From Methylocaldum sp. 14B (GTDB lineage Bacteria; Pseudomonadota; Gammaproteobacteria; Methylococcales; Methylococcaceae): 64,000 nt of DNA. Below, one piece after another: positions 26,663 through 36,636 of this stretch. The stretch lies in contig NZ_MSCV01000003.1 in NCBI RefSeq assembly GCF_002005105.1, positions 62,001 through 126,000 on the forward strand, written 5' to 3'. The notes under the pieces are model-generated. The model saw only the letters and a list, made by a program, of their open reading frames with translations, did no database searches and was not told the origin of the DNA. A program made the translations under genes and the position numbers. Numbering within the stretch: position 1 is the first letter of the stretch; each line of letters opens with the position of its first letter.

Positions 26663-28355
26663 GGCCGACCTCTAACATTGTCGTAGTAGGGGCGGCGAAA
26701 TTTTCGGCTCTCCCATGGCTATCGCTCGCCTTGGCCACCGGCACCTCGAAAAGCTTTCCGTCCCGCAGCTTGAGACAACGATCCGCCAATGAAAAATACG
26801 CATCGTCGTGAGTAATCACGATAACCGTCTTTCCGCGGGATTTTAGGGAACCGAGAATCTCTCGGTAGAAAATCCTCTTGAATATCGGATCCTGATCCGC
26901 AGCCCATTCATCGAACACATAGAATGGACGATCTTCCAGATAAGCAACCAGAAGTGCGAGCCGTTTTCGCTGCCCTTGCGATAAATTGACCGTAGAAAAC
27001 TTACCGTCCTTGACGGTGACCTTGTGAGCGAGGTCCAGATGCTTCAGGTATTCCCATATTTTGCTGTTGGATTCCAGATTGTCGAAGCCCAATAGGTTTT
27101 CGAACAGGAAAAAGTCGAAAAAAATGGCCGAGAAGTGCTGTCGATAATATTCGAGATTTCCATCGTTTATCGGTTCGCCATCCAACTGTATTTCTCCGCT
27201 TTCCGGCCGATATAATCCAACCAATAAAAAAGCTAACGTGGATTTCCCGCTGCCGTTTCCTCCAATAATAAAAACGATTTCACCGGGGTATAGAGTTAGG
27301 TCGATAGGGCCGAGTACGAACTCCACGCGCCCGTTTTCTCCACGATAACAATGCTGGACTTTCGAAAGCTCCAAAATCGGCGTACGCGCTTCGGGATCTC
27401 TTCTTGGAAGCAGCCCGTAATCCTGATTTTTGCCGGAAAGCCCTTTCTCCAGAGCGTGAATCTTTCCGGCCGACACCCTGGCTTTCGACAGGATAGGAAT
27501 AACTTCGAGCAGAAGCTGGAGCGGCATAGCCATGTATAAAATGATCAAACAATAGCCTCGCGCGATCTCGGACGGAATTTCCTGCCACTGAGGCAGAATG
27601 AAAAGAATCGTACCGATCACTGCGTAAAACAATCCGTTTCCCCAGTTGATGGCGACCGCATACCACAGCATTGCCAATAGCCTATTCCGACGGCAATTGA
27701 TAATCGAAGCTTCCACGCAGTCCGACAAAAACGCCCGGCGACGCGGCTGATTGAGCTTTAGCTCCTTGATTCCATCGGTCATGTTCCGAATGTATCTATA
27801 TACCGAATCCTCGTGCTCGCGGGCGACCACCAGCCATCGATAGGCCCAGTATTGAATCGTCCTAAAACTGAGGATGCCGACGGCCATGGCCCCTAACACG
27901 ATCCAGAGGATATCCCTCGATAACCAGCCGAGATAACCCAGGCCGCCGAACACCACGGCGATATTGACGCAAATGGAAGGAATTCGGGTGAACGCCTCGG
28001 AGACTGCCGCCACATCTTCTGTGAGATTTGCCAAGGCCTTGCCGGGGCCCATTTTCTGAAATTCAGCCAGCGGTAATTCGAGAATTTCTCGACACAGCCT
28101 GATTCGTAAATCACGAATCGTATTTTGTCCTAGGAATATGACGACGTATTCCGATACGAGCCTGGCCGCGATAAAACTGCCACACAGTCCGACGAATACC
28201 GGCCAATACTCGTCTATAGAAGCAGGGGGCTGCAGTGCGCCATTGATCACGGCGAGCAGTGCGACCCCGCTAAGCCCACTAACCATGCCCGTTAGGGCAG
28301 CGATCAAGAGCGCGATCCATGACCGAAACGGAAGAAAGCCGAATAAATCACTCAT
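26652..28355 (-). CDS. Cyclic-peptide/siderophore ABC exporter (SyrD/PvdE type)
   Basis: A 567-residue half-transporter with the membrane domain first (about six helices, residues 10-290) and an ATPase domain after (340-560). The ATPase has Walker A (IIGGNGSGKST, about 363-373), signature LSQGQRKRLAL, and Walker B FYVFDEWAADQDP, the DEWAADQDP form being typical of PvdE/SyrD exporters of peptide siderophores and lipopeptides. It would move the acylated peptide into the periplasm. It lies 15 bp behind the CapA-like gene and overlaps the acylase gene. The DNA here is visibly richer in A and T than the NRPS genes. Confidence 0.95.
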   Translation of the reverse strand: MSDLFGFLPFRSWIALLIAALTGMVSGLSGVALLAVINGALQPPASIDEYWPVFVGLCGSFIAARLVSEYVVIFLGQNTIRDLRIRLCREILELPLAEFQKMGPGKALANLTEDVAAVSEAFTRIPSICVNIAVVFGGLGYLGWLSRDILWIVLGAMAVGILSFRTIQYWAYRWLVVAREHEDSVYRYIRNMTDGIKELKLNQPRRRAFLSDCVEASIINCRRNRLLAMLWYAVAINWGNGLFYAVIGTILFILPQWQEIPSEIARGYCLIILYMAMPLQLLLEVIPILSKARVSAGKIHALEKGLSGKNQDYGLLPRRDPEARTPILELSKVQHCYRGENGRVEFVLGPIDLTLYPGEIVFIIGGNGSGKSTLAFLLVGLYRPESGEIQLDGEPINDGNLEYYRQHFSAIFFDFFLFENLLGFDNLESNSKIWEYLKHLDLAHKVTVKDGKFSTVNLSQGQRKRLALLVAYLEDRPFYVFDEWAADQDPIFKRIFYREILGSLKSRGKTVIVITHDDAYFSLADRCLKLRDGKLFEVPVAKASDSHGRAENFAAPTTTMLEVGHGA

Positions 28356-28370
28356 CGGGTTGTCACATTA

Positions 28371-29393
28371 TCAAGACCGAGCAGGTTCAGTGCGGCGTAT
28401 TTCGAGTTCGACGCATCGCTGTTTCTTGTGCAAGAACGCATATATAAACTCCCAGTTCATTCTGCCGACACCCCAGACACCGTTGCTATCCGGCCCGATA
28501 TCGGCTTTCAGAATAATCCCGATAGGGGTATCTCCCCTATTTTCAGAGGAGCAAAAATTTCCCAATGAATAAGCTAATAATCTTGTATTGCGATTAGTTT
28601 CACAAAGCTCGACTGGTTGCGGACAATGCGAATGATGGCCGATGATCATATCCCACATATTTAATAATCTGCGGCCGTGCAGCACCTGATGATATTTAGG
28701 ACGCAATTGCATTTCGTATCCCCAGTGCGGATACAAAATATTGAATTCGGCATCGCCAGCAAAATAATCATCGACCTCATCTATCGTCGCTACGAATTCG
28801 CATTTTTGATTCGACCAACGGGTACAACCGACAATATTTACCTTACCGTCAATGAGCACAGACGGTTCATCCCGCCTTCCCACGGTTATAAAGCCATAAT
28901 CTTGCAGCCGCCGGTAGGATTCGCAAAACCCATCCCAGCCATAATCGCCCGTGTGATTATTGGCACAGGACAGAACCGTGCGCTCAGGTGGAAAAAGCTT
29001 GGACAGATGGTCCAAAATCTCCTCGGTGTGAGCCTGGGCCATAAACACCTGCTTGCGGTGGCCGGTAACAATAGTCCCTTCGAAATTACCGACCACGAAA
29101 TCCGTATCAGAGAAAAAGCGCCTGATATCCTCTCCGATTCTTAAATCCATTCCTTCGAGGATCATGATATCTCCGATAAAACCCAGCTTTATCCGAGGCA
29201 TAACGGTATTTATCACGCTGTTATCGGGAACGAATTCTTCGAATGGGCCGTGGCTTCGCGGCGGATTGATCAGGACGCGGTAAATCCACTCCAATCCCTC
29301 GACGAGGCTATAAGGCTGGGAAAAATATCGGGTCGGCTTGTCGTTATCCCAACCGGGGCACCTTACTGCTACTTTGCGTTTGAGCAGGTCCAT
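28371..29393 (-). CDS. CapA/PgsA-like metallophosphatase-fold protein in the NRPS operon
   Basis: A 340-residue member of the CapA (poly-gamma-glutamate synthesis) branch of the metallophosphatase fold. Metal-binding motifs are present in order: KLGFIGDIMI, GNFEGTI, CANNHTGDYG, YPHWGYE and IIGHHSHCPQ. About 85 residues precede the fold, and no signal peptide or membrane anchor is seen, unlike the membrane-anchored CapA of capsule loci. The ATG at 29393 was chosen because it gives a sensible N-terminus 46 bp after the NRPS stop; the frame is open further upstream. Its place between an NRPS and its exporter suggests peptide tailoring in the cytoplasm, for example amide formation or removal of a phosphate; the reaction is unknown. 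Confidence 0.85.
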   Translation of the reverse strand: MDLLKRKVAVRCPGWDNDKPTRYFSQPYSLVEGLEWIYRVLINPPRSHGPFEEFVPDNSVINTVMPRIKLGFIGDIMILEGMDLRIGEDIRRFFSDTDFVVGNFEGTIVTGHRKQVFMAQAHTEEILDHLSKLFPPERTVLSCANNHTGDYGWDGFCESYRRLQDYGFITVGRRDEPSVLIDGKVNIVGCTRWSNQKCEFVATIDEVDDYFAGDAEFNILYPHWGYEMQLRPKYHQVLHGRRLLNMWDMIIGHHSHCPQPVELCETNRNTRLLAYSLGNFCSSENRGDTPIGIILKADIGPDSNGVWGVGRMNWEFIYAFLHKKQRCVELEIRRTEPARS

Positions 29394-29439
29394 CGAACTA
29401 ATCCGGCGTGTTGTTTCAGGGTGGATGCTTGCAAGTCGC

Positions 29440-32400
29440 TCAACGAAAGGGCCGTTCCAGAACGCCCGCGTCGACCAGATAATCGAGCGATTTGGCAAAC
29501 ACGCCCTCATCGACCGTCGGCAAGGCGATTCCGGCTTGCCTCAATGCTTCAGCCGTCGTGCCGCATCGATAAGGCACTGAACCATCGTGATGATGTTCTA
29601 CAAAGGACTCCACCATTCCGGCCATGGTGTGCAAAGGCTGATCGGGCGACCGAGAGGCGAGCGTGGAAAAGGCGCTCATCCATTCCGGGGGTGAAGCCTT
29701 TTCAATCCGATACCCATACCTGTCGAGCCAGGCAATAAGATCCGATACCGGTGTCGGATGAGGATTGAAAACGTGATAGGTACGCCCTGGCGAGGAATCG
29801 AGGGCGGACAGCCCCACGATGGCGCGGCTGACGAAGTCGACGGGTGTCAGCACGAATGACGTCCTATTCGTGGGAAATATCCCGAGATCGAGGCACACCT
29901 TAAGAAACCGGCAGTGGAAATCATTCGGATTCCAAGCGCCGGTGCCGCCATGTCCCGTCACGGTGCCCAATCGGTAAACGGTAACCGGCAAGCCGCGGTC
30001 GCGCGCGATTCGAATCAGATGCTCGGCCACCAACTTGCTCTGCGAATACCCCAAGGTCAAACGGGTATTCAGGCTGGGCAGATCGTCCTCCGAAAATCCT
30101 GGCGGCTCGGGCTCGGTTCCGTCGTCGAAAATAGACAACGTCGATACGTAATGAACCGGCTTGACCGTGCCGGTGCAGGCAAGGCGAAGGATCTCCCGCG
30201 TACCCGACACGTTGGCGGGTTTCAAAGCCGGATAAGATAAGATCAGGTTGGTCGACGATCCGTTGTGATAGATCACGTCGACTTCATCGCCCAACTCCCG
30301 AAACCGCGCCGCCGGCAGTCCGAGAAACGGTTTTGCCAAATCACCGGGCAAAGGCACGATCCGCTGTTTTGCCAAAGGGTTATGGATGGCATAGCGATCG
30401 AGGGTTTCTTCGATTTTATTGGCTGCGTCCTCAGCCGAACCGGAACGCACCAGGCAAAAAATCTTTCCTTGAGTTTGCGCCAATAGTTCGTCCAGTAAAA
30501 AAGGGCCCACGAACCCGGTAATTCCAGTCAACAACACATTGCGAGGAAGTCCGTTCGGTTTCCCTGGGCGGAAAGCAGGCGTGATGGACGAATCCAGAAT
30601 CGCTTCCGCGGCCAGATTCACAATGGAAGTTGATGGTTCTTGTTGCTCCGAATTCACGGCATCGCCGAGCGATGCTGCTGCCGAACAAGCCGCGGCGGCA
30701 TCTTCGAGTATCCCTAAAAGCCTGCCGGCAAGTCGCTCGATGGTTTCCCGCGAATGACAGGCATGGCTGTAGCTCCAATGAACGCGCAATTCACCCGCCA
30801 CGACCGAGGCATCGATCGACAGGCTGCGCGGCCGCATTCCCGCTGGATCGTTCAGGCGGCAGGCGGGTTCCGGAGCGAGAGAAAACCAAGCGTCGACCGC
30901 GGTTCCTTGATCGATTCGGCCAAGGTAGTTAAACCCGATTTGAGGTTCCGGAACGGCTTCCAGCCGGCTGACAAGATCGGGATTCCGATTCAGATAGCGC
31001 ACGACGCCGTAATCGATGCCGTGGTTCGGGATGACGGCCAGTTGCTCCTTCACCGCTTGGACTATTTCCGGAAAAGCCCGATCGGGCGAAATTTCGAACA
31101 AAACCGGAAATAAGGCGGTAAACCAGCCTACGGTGCGCGAGATGTCTACATCGTCAAAAAGGTATTCACGGCCATGGCTTTCCATTTCCAAAAATACCGA
31201 GTCGCTTTGCGCCCATTCGGCCAGCACGGCCACTACCGCCGCGAGAAGAACCTCGTTGATCCGCGCGCCATAGGCCAGCGGGGCGTTTTGCAGCAAAACG
31301 GACGTTTTCGTCGGGTCCAGCGAAATGGTCACGGTCTCGCCGGTTGCCTCGGAATCGACGCCCCCGGCGAAATCCATCGGCAGTGCAGCGATCCGGCTCC
31401 AATCGGTGTTCAGCCAATAGGCGACGTTGCGCTCCGGCATTGCCGTTTGCGCATGATCCGCGAGGCGTTCCGCCCATTGCTTGAAGGCGGTGGTTTTTTT
31501 CGGCAACCTCATCTCTCGCGCCGCGAGAGCCTGCCGGTAAAGGGCGCTCATGTCTTCCAAAAGAATGCGCCAACTTACTCCGTCCACCACCAGGTGGTGG
31601 ATGATGATCAACAAACGGCTGCTCGAATCGCCTCCGCAATCGAACCACACCACCCGAATTAAAGGCCCGTGACGCAAATCGAGGCTGCGCTGCCACCGCG
31701 AAGCCTGTTCGGTCAGCGCGGCTTGCCGGCGATCCTCGGCGAGACCCGAAAAATCGACCGAAACGATTTCGACTGCGCCCTCGACATCCTCCGCCAGCAC
31801 CTGCGTCCAAAGACCGCCGCACTCGCGAAAACGGGTGCGCAAAACATCGTGGTGGTGCAGCAGGTGCCGTATGACGTCTGTCAGTACCGCGGGGACGATC
31901 GGCTGTTTTGCCTCCAGCAGAACCGATTGGTTCCAATGATTCGGGTTAGGGAAGGACTGTTCGAAAAACCACCGCTGGATGGGCGTCAAGGGAACTTCTC
32001 CCGTAATGATGCCCTGTTCCGCCTGCACGTCCGTGTCGCGGTCCTTTGCTTTCGCCAATGCTTCGATGGTTTGGTATTCGAAAACCTGCCGGGGATGAAT
32101 GGTCAAGCCGGCCTGCTTCGCCCGATTCACCATCTGCATGCTTAATATGGAATCGCCGCCGATCTCGAAAAAGTTATCCTGGATGCCGACTTTCTCCAGA
32201 CCCAATACCTGCCCCCAGATAGCGCACAACACGGCCTCGATCTTGGTGCGCGGTGCGACGTAGCGGTCCTCCGATTGATCCCGGACGTCCACTGAAGGTA
32301 ATGCCTTGCGGTCCAGTTTGCCGTTGGGCGTCAGCGGGAGACGATCGAGAAATACAAAGGCCGACGGAATCATGTAGCTGGGCAACATGTTTTGCAGAAA

Positions 32401-35373
32401 CGCGCGTAACCCGTCGGCGTCGGCCGCGCGTTCGCCTTGCCTTGGCACGAGGTACGCAATCAGGCGCTTGCTTCCCGAAGGGGTTTCGTGATCGGTCACG
32501 ACCGCTGCTTCGATATCCGGGTGCTTCAGCAACTTGACCTCGATCTCGCTCAACTCTACTCGAAACCCCCTAATCTTGACTTGGTGATCGGCCCTCCCCA
32601 AGAACACGATATTGCCGTCGGCGCGGAAATGCGCACGGTCTCCCGTCCGGTAAAGACGAGCCCCGGAGGCATTATCGAAAGGGTTGGGCAAAAAACGTTC
32701 GGCGGTCAATGCCGGCTGATTCAAATAGCGGGCGGCAAGACCTTCGCCGCCGATATAAAGCTCGCCGGGTACGCCAACGGGCACCGGATTCAAATAGGCA
32801 TCCAATAGATATATCCGCGCACCGGGAATGGGGCGGCCGATGGGTATCGAGTCCTCGGAAAATTTCGGCGGGATTTTATATGCGGTGCACCAGACGGTGC
32901 CTTCGGTGGGGCCGTATTCGTTATAGAGATCCGCTCCCGGCAGTTGTGCGTAGTGGCGTTCGGCCACTCCCGCCGAGCAAGCTTCTCCGGCGACGATAAC
33001 CGCCCGCAAGCTATCGAGTTGCCCCGCATCCGCTTGCTCGAGGAGGATATTGTAAAAAGACGGCAGGCCTAACAAATGGGTAATCCGCTCTTTCCTGATC
33101 CAATCGACCACAAACGCCGGAACGGTATGAGTCGAATCATCGGGAATGCACAGTTTTCCGCCTTGGCTCAAGGTCCAGAATATGCCCGCCACGGAACTGT
33201 CGAAGGCAAAGGAAGAAAGCAATAAAAAGCTTTCCACCGGGTTGCGGTAATAGGCAAACCGGGCCTGGGTCGAGTGCAGGACATTGCGATGAGTAATGGC
33301 TACGCCCTTGGGTTTTCCCGTGGACCCGGAGGTGTAAATAACGTAGGCCAGGTCGCCGGAATCGGTCGTCACCCGCGGATCCACGACGGGTTGTTCGGCA
33401 ATCGCTTCCCAATCACAGTCGACGCATGTCGCCGCTATCGATAGATTCGGCAACGCCGCCAGCACCGATTCCCGAGTCAGAAGCAGCGCTGCGCCGGAAT
33501 CGTCCAGCAGATACGCAATCTCGTCCTTGGGGTATTTCGGATCGATCGGCACATAGGTTCCGCCGGCTTTCAGAACGCCGAGTATCCCGACCACCATTTC
33601 CGGCAAGCGACCGATACATAGTGCGACCGTGATTCCGGGTCCTACCCCTTTGCTACGGAGGTAGTGCGCCAGTTGATTGGCCCTGGCGTTAAGCTCCGCG
33701 TAAGTCAAAGTCGATCCGTTGCCGTACAGGGCGATTGCTGACGGCACACGCCGCGCCTGATCCTCGAACAGTGCGTGGATGAATCCGTCCGCCGACGTCT
33801 CTCCCGAGCGCGCGGGCAGGCCATTCGCACTCTCCGGACCGCCATCCGATAACACGTAGGCGGTTACAGTGCTCCATTCCTCGGTCAGTTGCCGGTTTTC
33901 CTCCGGCGTCAGCAGCCGCAATTCGCTGATCCGCGTGTCCGGGGCGTCTGCGATGTGCTCCAGTAATACCCGGAAGTGACTCGCCATGCGGGCGATCGTG
34001 CTCTCGTCGAACAAATCGACGTTGTATTCCAGGGATGTGCGCAGACCGTCCGGCTCTTCGGTAACGTGCAGGGTCAAGTCGAACTTTGAAATATGGTTCT
34101 CGACCGAGAATGGCGTGATATCCAGTCCGGTCACCCGTATCGAGTCGAACGGCACGTTGTGCAGTACGAACATGACCTGGAATAACGGATTGGAACTCGC
34201 ATCTCGAATCGGCTTGAGCTTTTTAACCAATAACTCGAAGGGATACTCCTGATGCGGCTGGGTATCCAACATCGTTTCGTGGGTTCGGCCCAGCAAGGCG
34301 GTGAATTTCGGATTGCCCGAAAGATCGGTTTGCAGTGCCAATACATTGACGAAAAAACCGATCAGCCCTTCGAGCTCCGCATGGTTGCGGTTGGCTACCG
34401 GGGTCCCTACGCAAATATGTTGCTCACCGGTATAGCGATGCAGGAGCACATTGAAGGCGGAAAACAAGAGCGCGAACAAAGTCACGTTCCGCCGGCGGCA
34501 TAACTGGTTCAGCTTTACGGTGAGTTCCTTGGCCAGAAAAAAGTGGTAGTCGCTCCCGCGATACGTCTGCACCGCCGGCCTCGTCCGATCGGTCGGCAAC
34601 TCGAAACCGGAATCGGAACCGGATAAATGACGCTCCCAGAACGAAAACATTTTCGCGAGGACATCCGGTTGCAACCGCTGCCGCTGCCAATAAGCGAAGT
34701 CGGCGTATTGGATGGGCAACTCGGGTAACGGTGACGGGCGGCCTAGGACATAAGCTTCGTACAGCGTGGCCAGCTCCCGGTATAGAACAGCCGCCGACCA
34801 GCCGTCGGTGATAATGTGGGGCATGGTGATGAGGAGAACATGCTCCTGTTCGTCTTGGGTGCCCTCGGCCAAGCGAAAGAGCCTGACGCGCAGCAGCGGG
34901 CATTCGGATAAATCAAAAGGCGTTCTCGATTCCCGGTTAAGCAGTTTTCCAAGGTAGTTGCGGCGTTCCGACGGAGATTGTCCGCTCAGATCCTCCACAC
35001 TGACGGACAAGCTAAGTTCCGGCAGCACTCGCTGGATCGGCTCGGAGTTCGCGATGACAAATTCGGTCCGCAAGGACTCGTGCCGACGGATGATCTCGTT
35101 GATGGCTTTTTCCAATGCATCAACGACTAGCGTTCCCCTAAGCCGAACCGCAATGGAAAAGTTATAGGCGGCGCTGTCCGATTCCAATTGATCGAGGAAG
35201 AACAACTGCTGTTGGGAGAAAGACAGAGGCGATGGTCCCTGAGGCCGCTTGGGCATCGTGGATGGTCCGAGCCGACGGGGAATCAGCCGCCCTTGCAGGC
35301 GTTCTTGCAAAAGCGCTCGTTTGCTTGCGGATAATGCAGACTTGGATTCGGATAATTCGATCTCGTTTTTCAT
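29440..35373 (-). CDS. NRPS: C-A-PCP-E-thioester reductase (terminal module)
   Basis: A 1977-residue, one-module NRPS. Condensation domain about 48-490 (ITMPHIITDGWS: the second, catalytic His and Asp are kept, the first His is Pro). Adenylation domain about 535-1020 (YTSGSTGKPKG; YRTGDRAHF; pocket residues D725, S726, A729, G769, I793, A795, E819, V827, W828; no confident substrate). PCP about 1045-1105 with Ser in EIGGDSILS. Epimerization domain about 1125-1560 (HHLVVDGVSWRILLEDM; GFNYLGRID), so the residue becomes D. Reductase domain about 1610-1977 (LLTGITGFVG, YSQSK), which would release the chain as an aldehyde or alcohol using NADPH. ATG 35373 overlaps the stop of the PepSY gene as ATGA. 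Confidence 0.95.
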   Translation of the reverse strand: MKNEIELSESKSALSASKRALLQERLQGRLIPRRLGPSTMPKRPQGPSPLSFSQQQLFFLDQLESDSAAYNFSIAVRLRGTLVVDALEKAINEIIRRHESLRTEFVIANSEPIQRVLPELSLSVSVEDLSGQSPSERRNYLGKLLNRESRTPFDLSECPLLRVRLFRLAEGTQDEQEHVLLITMPHIITDGWSAAVLYRELATLYEAYVLGRPSPLPELPIQYADFAYWQRQRLQPDVLAKMFSFWERHLSGSDSGFELPTDRTRPAVQTYRGSDYHFFLAKELTVKLNQLCRRRNVTLFALLFSAFNVLLHRYTGEQHICVGTPVANRNHAELEGLIGFFVNVLALQTDLSGNPKFTALLGRTHETMLDTQPHQEYPFELLVKKLKPIRDASSNPLFQVMFVLHNVPFDSIRVTGLDITPFSVENHISKFDLTLHVTEEPDGLRTSLEYNVDLFDESTIARMASHFRVLLEHIADAPDTRISELRLLTPEENRQLTEEWSTVTAYVLSDGGPESANGLPARSGETSADGFIHALFEDQARRVPSAIALYGNGSTLTYAELNARANQLAHYLRSKGVGPGITVALCIGRLPEMVVGILGVLKAGGTYVPIDPKYPKDEIAYLLDDSGAALLLTRESVLAALPNLSIAATCVDCDWEAIAEQPVVDPRVTTDSGDLAYVIYTSGSTGKPKGVAITHRNVLHSTQARFAYYRNPVESFLLLSSFAFDSSVAGIFWTLSQGGKLCIPDDSTHTVPAFVVDWIRKERITHLLGLPSFYNILLEQADAGQLDSLRAVIVAGEACSAGVAERHYAQLPGADLYNEYGPTEGTVWCTAYKIPPKFSEDSIPIGRPIPGARIYLLDAYLNPVPVGVPGELYIGGEGLAARYLNQPALTAERFLPNPFDNASGARLYRTGDRAHFRADGNIVFLGRADHQVKIRGFRVELSEIEVKLLKHPDIEAAVVTDHETPSGSKRLIAYLVPRQGERAADADGLRAFLQNMLPSYMIPSAFVFLDRLPLTPNGKLDRKALPSVDVRDQSEDRYVAPRTKIEAVLCAIWGQVLGLEKVGIQDNFFEIGGDSILSMQMVNRAKQAGLTIHPRQVFEYQTIEALAKAKDRDTDVQAEQGIITGEVPLTPIQRWFFEQSFPNPNHWNQSVLLEAKQPIVPAVLTDVIRHLLHHHDVLRTRFRECGGLWTQVLAEDVEGAVEIVSVDFSGLAEDRRQAALTEQASRWQRSLDLRHGPLIRVVWFDCGGDSSSRLLIIIHHLVVDGVSWRILLEDMSALYRQALAAREMRLPKKTTAFKQWAERLADHAQTAMPERNVAYWLNTDWSRIAALPMDFAGGVDSEATGETVTISLDPTKTSVLLQNAPLAYGARINEVLLAAVVAVLAEWAQSDSVFLEMESHGREYLFDDVDISRTVGWFTALFPVLFEISPDRAFPEIVQAVKEQLAVIPNHGIDYGVVRYLNRNPDLVSRLEAVPEPQIGFNYLGRIDQGTAVDAWFSLAPEPACRLNDPAGMRPRSLSIDASVVAGELRVHWSYSHACHSRETIERLAGRLLGILEDAAAACSAAASLGDAVNSEQQEPSTSIVNLAAEAILDSSITPAFRPGKPNGLPRNVLLTGITGFVGPFLLDELLAQTQGKIFCLVRSGSAEDAANKIEETLDRYAIHNPLAKQRIVPLPGDLAKPFLGLPAARFRELGDEVDVIYHNGSSTNLILSYPALKPANVSGTREILRLACTGTVKPVHYVSTLSIFDDGTEPEPPGFSEDDLPSLNTRLTLGYSQSKLVAEHLIRIARDRGLPVTVYRLGTVTGHGGTGAWNPNDFHCRFLKVCLDLGIFPTNRTSFVLTPVDFVSRAIVGLSALDSSPGRTYHVFNPHPTPVSDLIAWLDRYGYRIEKASPPEWMSAFSTLASRSPDQPLHTMAGMVESFVEHHHDGSVPYRCGTTAEALRQAGIALPTVDEGVFAKSLDYLVDAGVLERPFR

Positions 35374-36587
35374 CCCATTGTCCTTTCCAGACGTTTCTTG
35401 AACCCGGCCTCGCTCCGCCTTGCCGCCTTTCGCTTCTGTAGCCAGCGCACGATTCCGCTGACGTAAAGGATCAAGGGCGTGAAACCGATGACACACCATG
35501 CGATGCGGCCCGGAAGGCCAATCGCTTCTCCGCTATGCAGGGGCCACATGAGGTTGAGGAATGTCTCGCCGGCGGTAAATTGATTCGGGTCCTGAACCGC
35601 CAGCACCTTGCCGGTGTACTGGTCGATCCAGATCTTGGTGCGCGGCCTGAGCCGGTTAGCTTCTCCGGATTGCCTTTTCTCGATGACATAGACGCCATCG
35701 GGACCGTCCGGCGTCTGTACTCCACGCAGTTCTGCGCCGGGAAAAACGGAGTCGGCTATTGCCACGGCGTCGGCTATCGAAATCCGGCGCCCACCGGCGG
35801 CTGATTCCGATTTAAGTTCGGGGTCCTTTAAATGCTCGGCGCCGATAGGCGAAAAACATCGTATCAACGGCTTTAGATAATCATCGTAACTGAACGAAAA
35901 CCCGGTAAAAGCCAGTGTGACGAGAACCGTTGCTGCGTAAAAGCCGGTTACTTTATGCAAATCGAAATAAAACCGTTCCGGACTCGCCCTTCGTTTGAAA
36001 GTGATCGCGGTTTTCATTTTGTTCCAACGCGGCCACCACAGGTACAAGCCGCTCAACGCGGAAAGCAGCAGGAGCAGGCCGGAGAAACAGACTATGTCAA
36101 AACCCAGTTTGCCGGGTTTCGAACCGAGCTTGCCCAAAAGAAAGCTGGCGTGAATCTCGTAAATCAGGGTCGATAAGGATTGCCCCCAAAAGCTCTCCTT
36201 AAGAATTTCACCACTGTAAACATCCACCAAAACCCGCAACGGTGCGTAAAATTCATCCATCGTTTCCTCGGGGTTCGGATATATTGCCCACAAATAGGTT
36301 TTCCCATACCCAGGCAATACCAAGATCCATTGCCCCTTTCTTTGTGGATGTGCCGCCGTGAGGGTTTGCATGATTTCGTCCAATGAATGTGGTTGCACAT
36401 CGGATTCGTGATGGGTTTGCGTCGGCAAACCGAGTTCTTCCAATTCTCGGAAGAAAACATTAACCGACCCCGTCAGTCCGAGAACGACGAAAACAAACCC
36501 TGCCGCCAAGGCGATAAATAAATGCACCTTGAGCCAGAAAGCGCGAAAACGCCGTCGAAGAGTAAGGTGTCCCGGGTTTCGTTCCAT
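35370..36587 (-). CDS. PepSY-associated membrane protein, siderophore-linked
   Basis: A 405-residue protein with four membrane segments: near 18-45, 165-190, about 215-235 and 365-385. Two PepSY-type periplasmic regions lie between them (SLDEIMQTLTAAHPQRKG; ISIADAVAIADSVFPGAEL). Conserved His residues next to membrane helices (FWLKVHLF, YEIHASFLLG, FDLHKVTGFY, WPLHSGEAIG) could hold haem. Such PepSY-TM proteins often accompany TonB siderophore receptors and are thought to reduce ferric iron or siderophores at the inner membrane; that role is inferred. Its stop codon overlaps the start of the following NRPS. Confidence 0.88.
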   Translation of the reverse strand: MERNPGHLTLRRRFRAFWLKVHLFIALAAGFVFVVLGLTGSVNVFFRELEELGLPTQTHHESDVQPHSLDEIMQTLTAAHPQRKGQWILVLPGYGKTYLWAIYPNPEETMDEFYAPLRVLVDVYSGEILKESFWGQSLSTLIYEIHASFLLGKLGSKPGKLGFDIVCFSGLLLLLSALSGLYLWWPRWNKMKTAITFKRRASPERFYFDLHKVTGFYAATVLVTLAFTGFSFSYDDYLKPLIRCFSPIGAEHLKDPELKSESAAGGRRISIADAVAIADSVFPGAELRGVQTPDGPDGVYVIEKRQSGEANRLRPRTKIWIDQYTGKVLAVQDPNQFTAGETFLNLMWPLHSGEAIGLPGRIAWCVIGFTPLILYVSGIVRWLQKRKAARRSEAGFKKRLERTMG

Positions 36588-36636
36588 GTTCGCGTTCGTG
36601 GAATACTTTTTCGTACAGCAATAGGTTTAATCTTTT

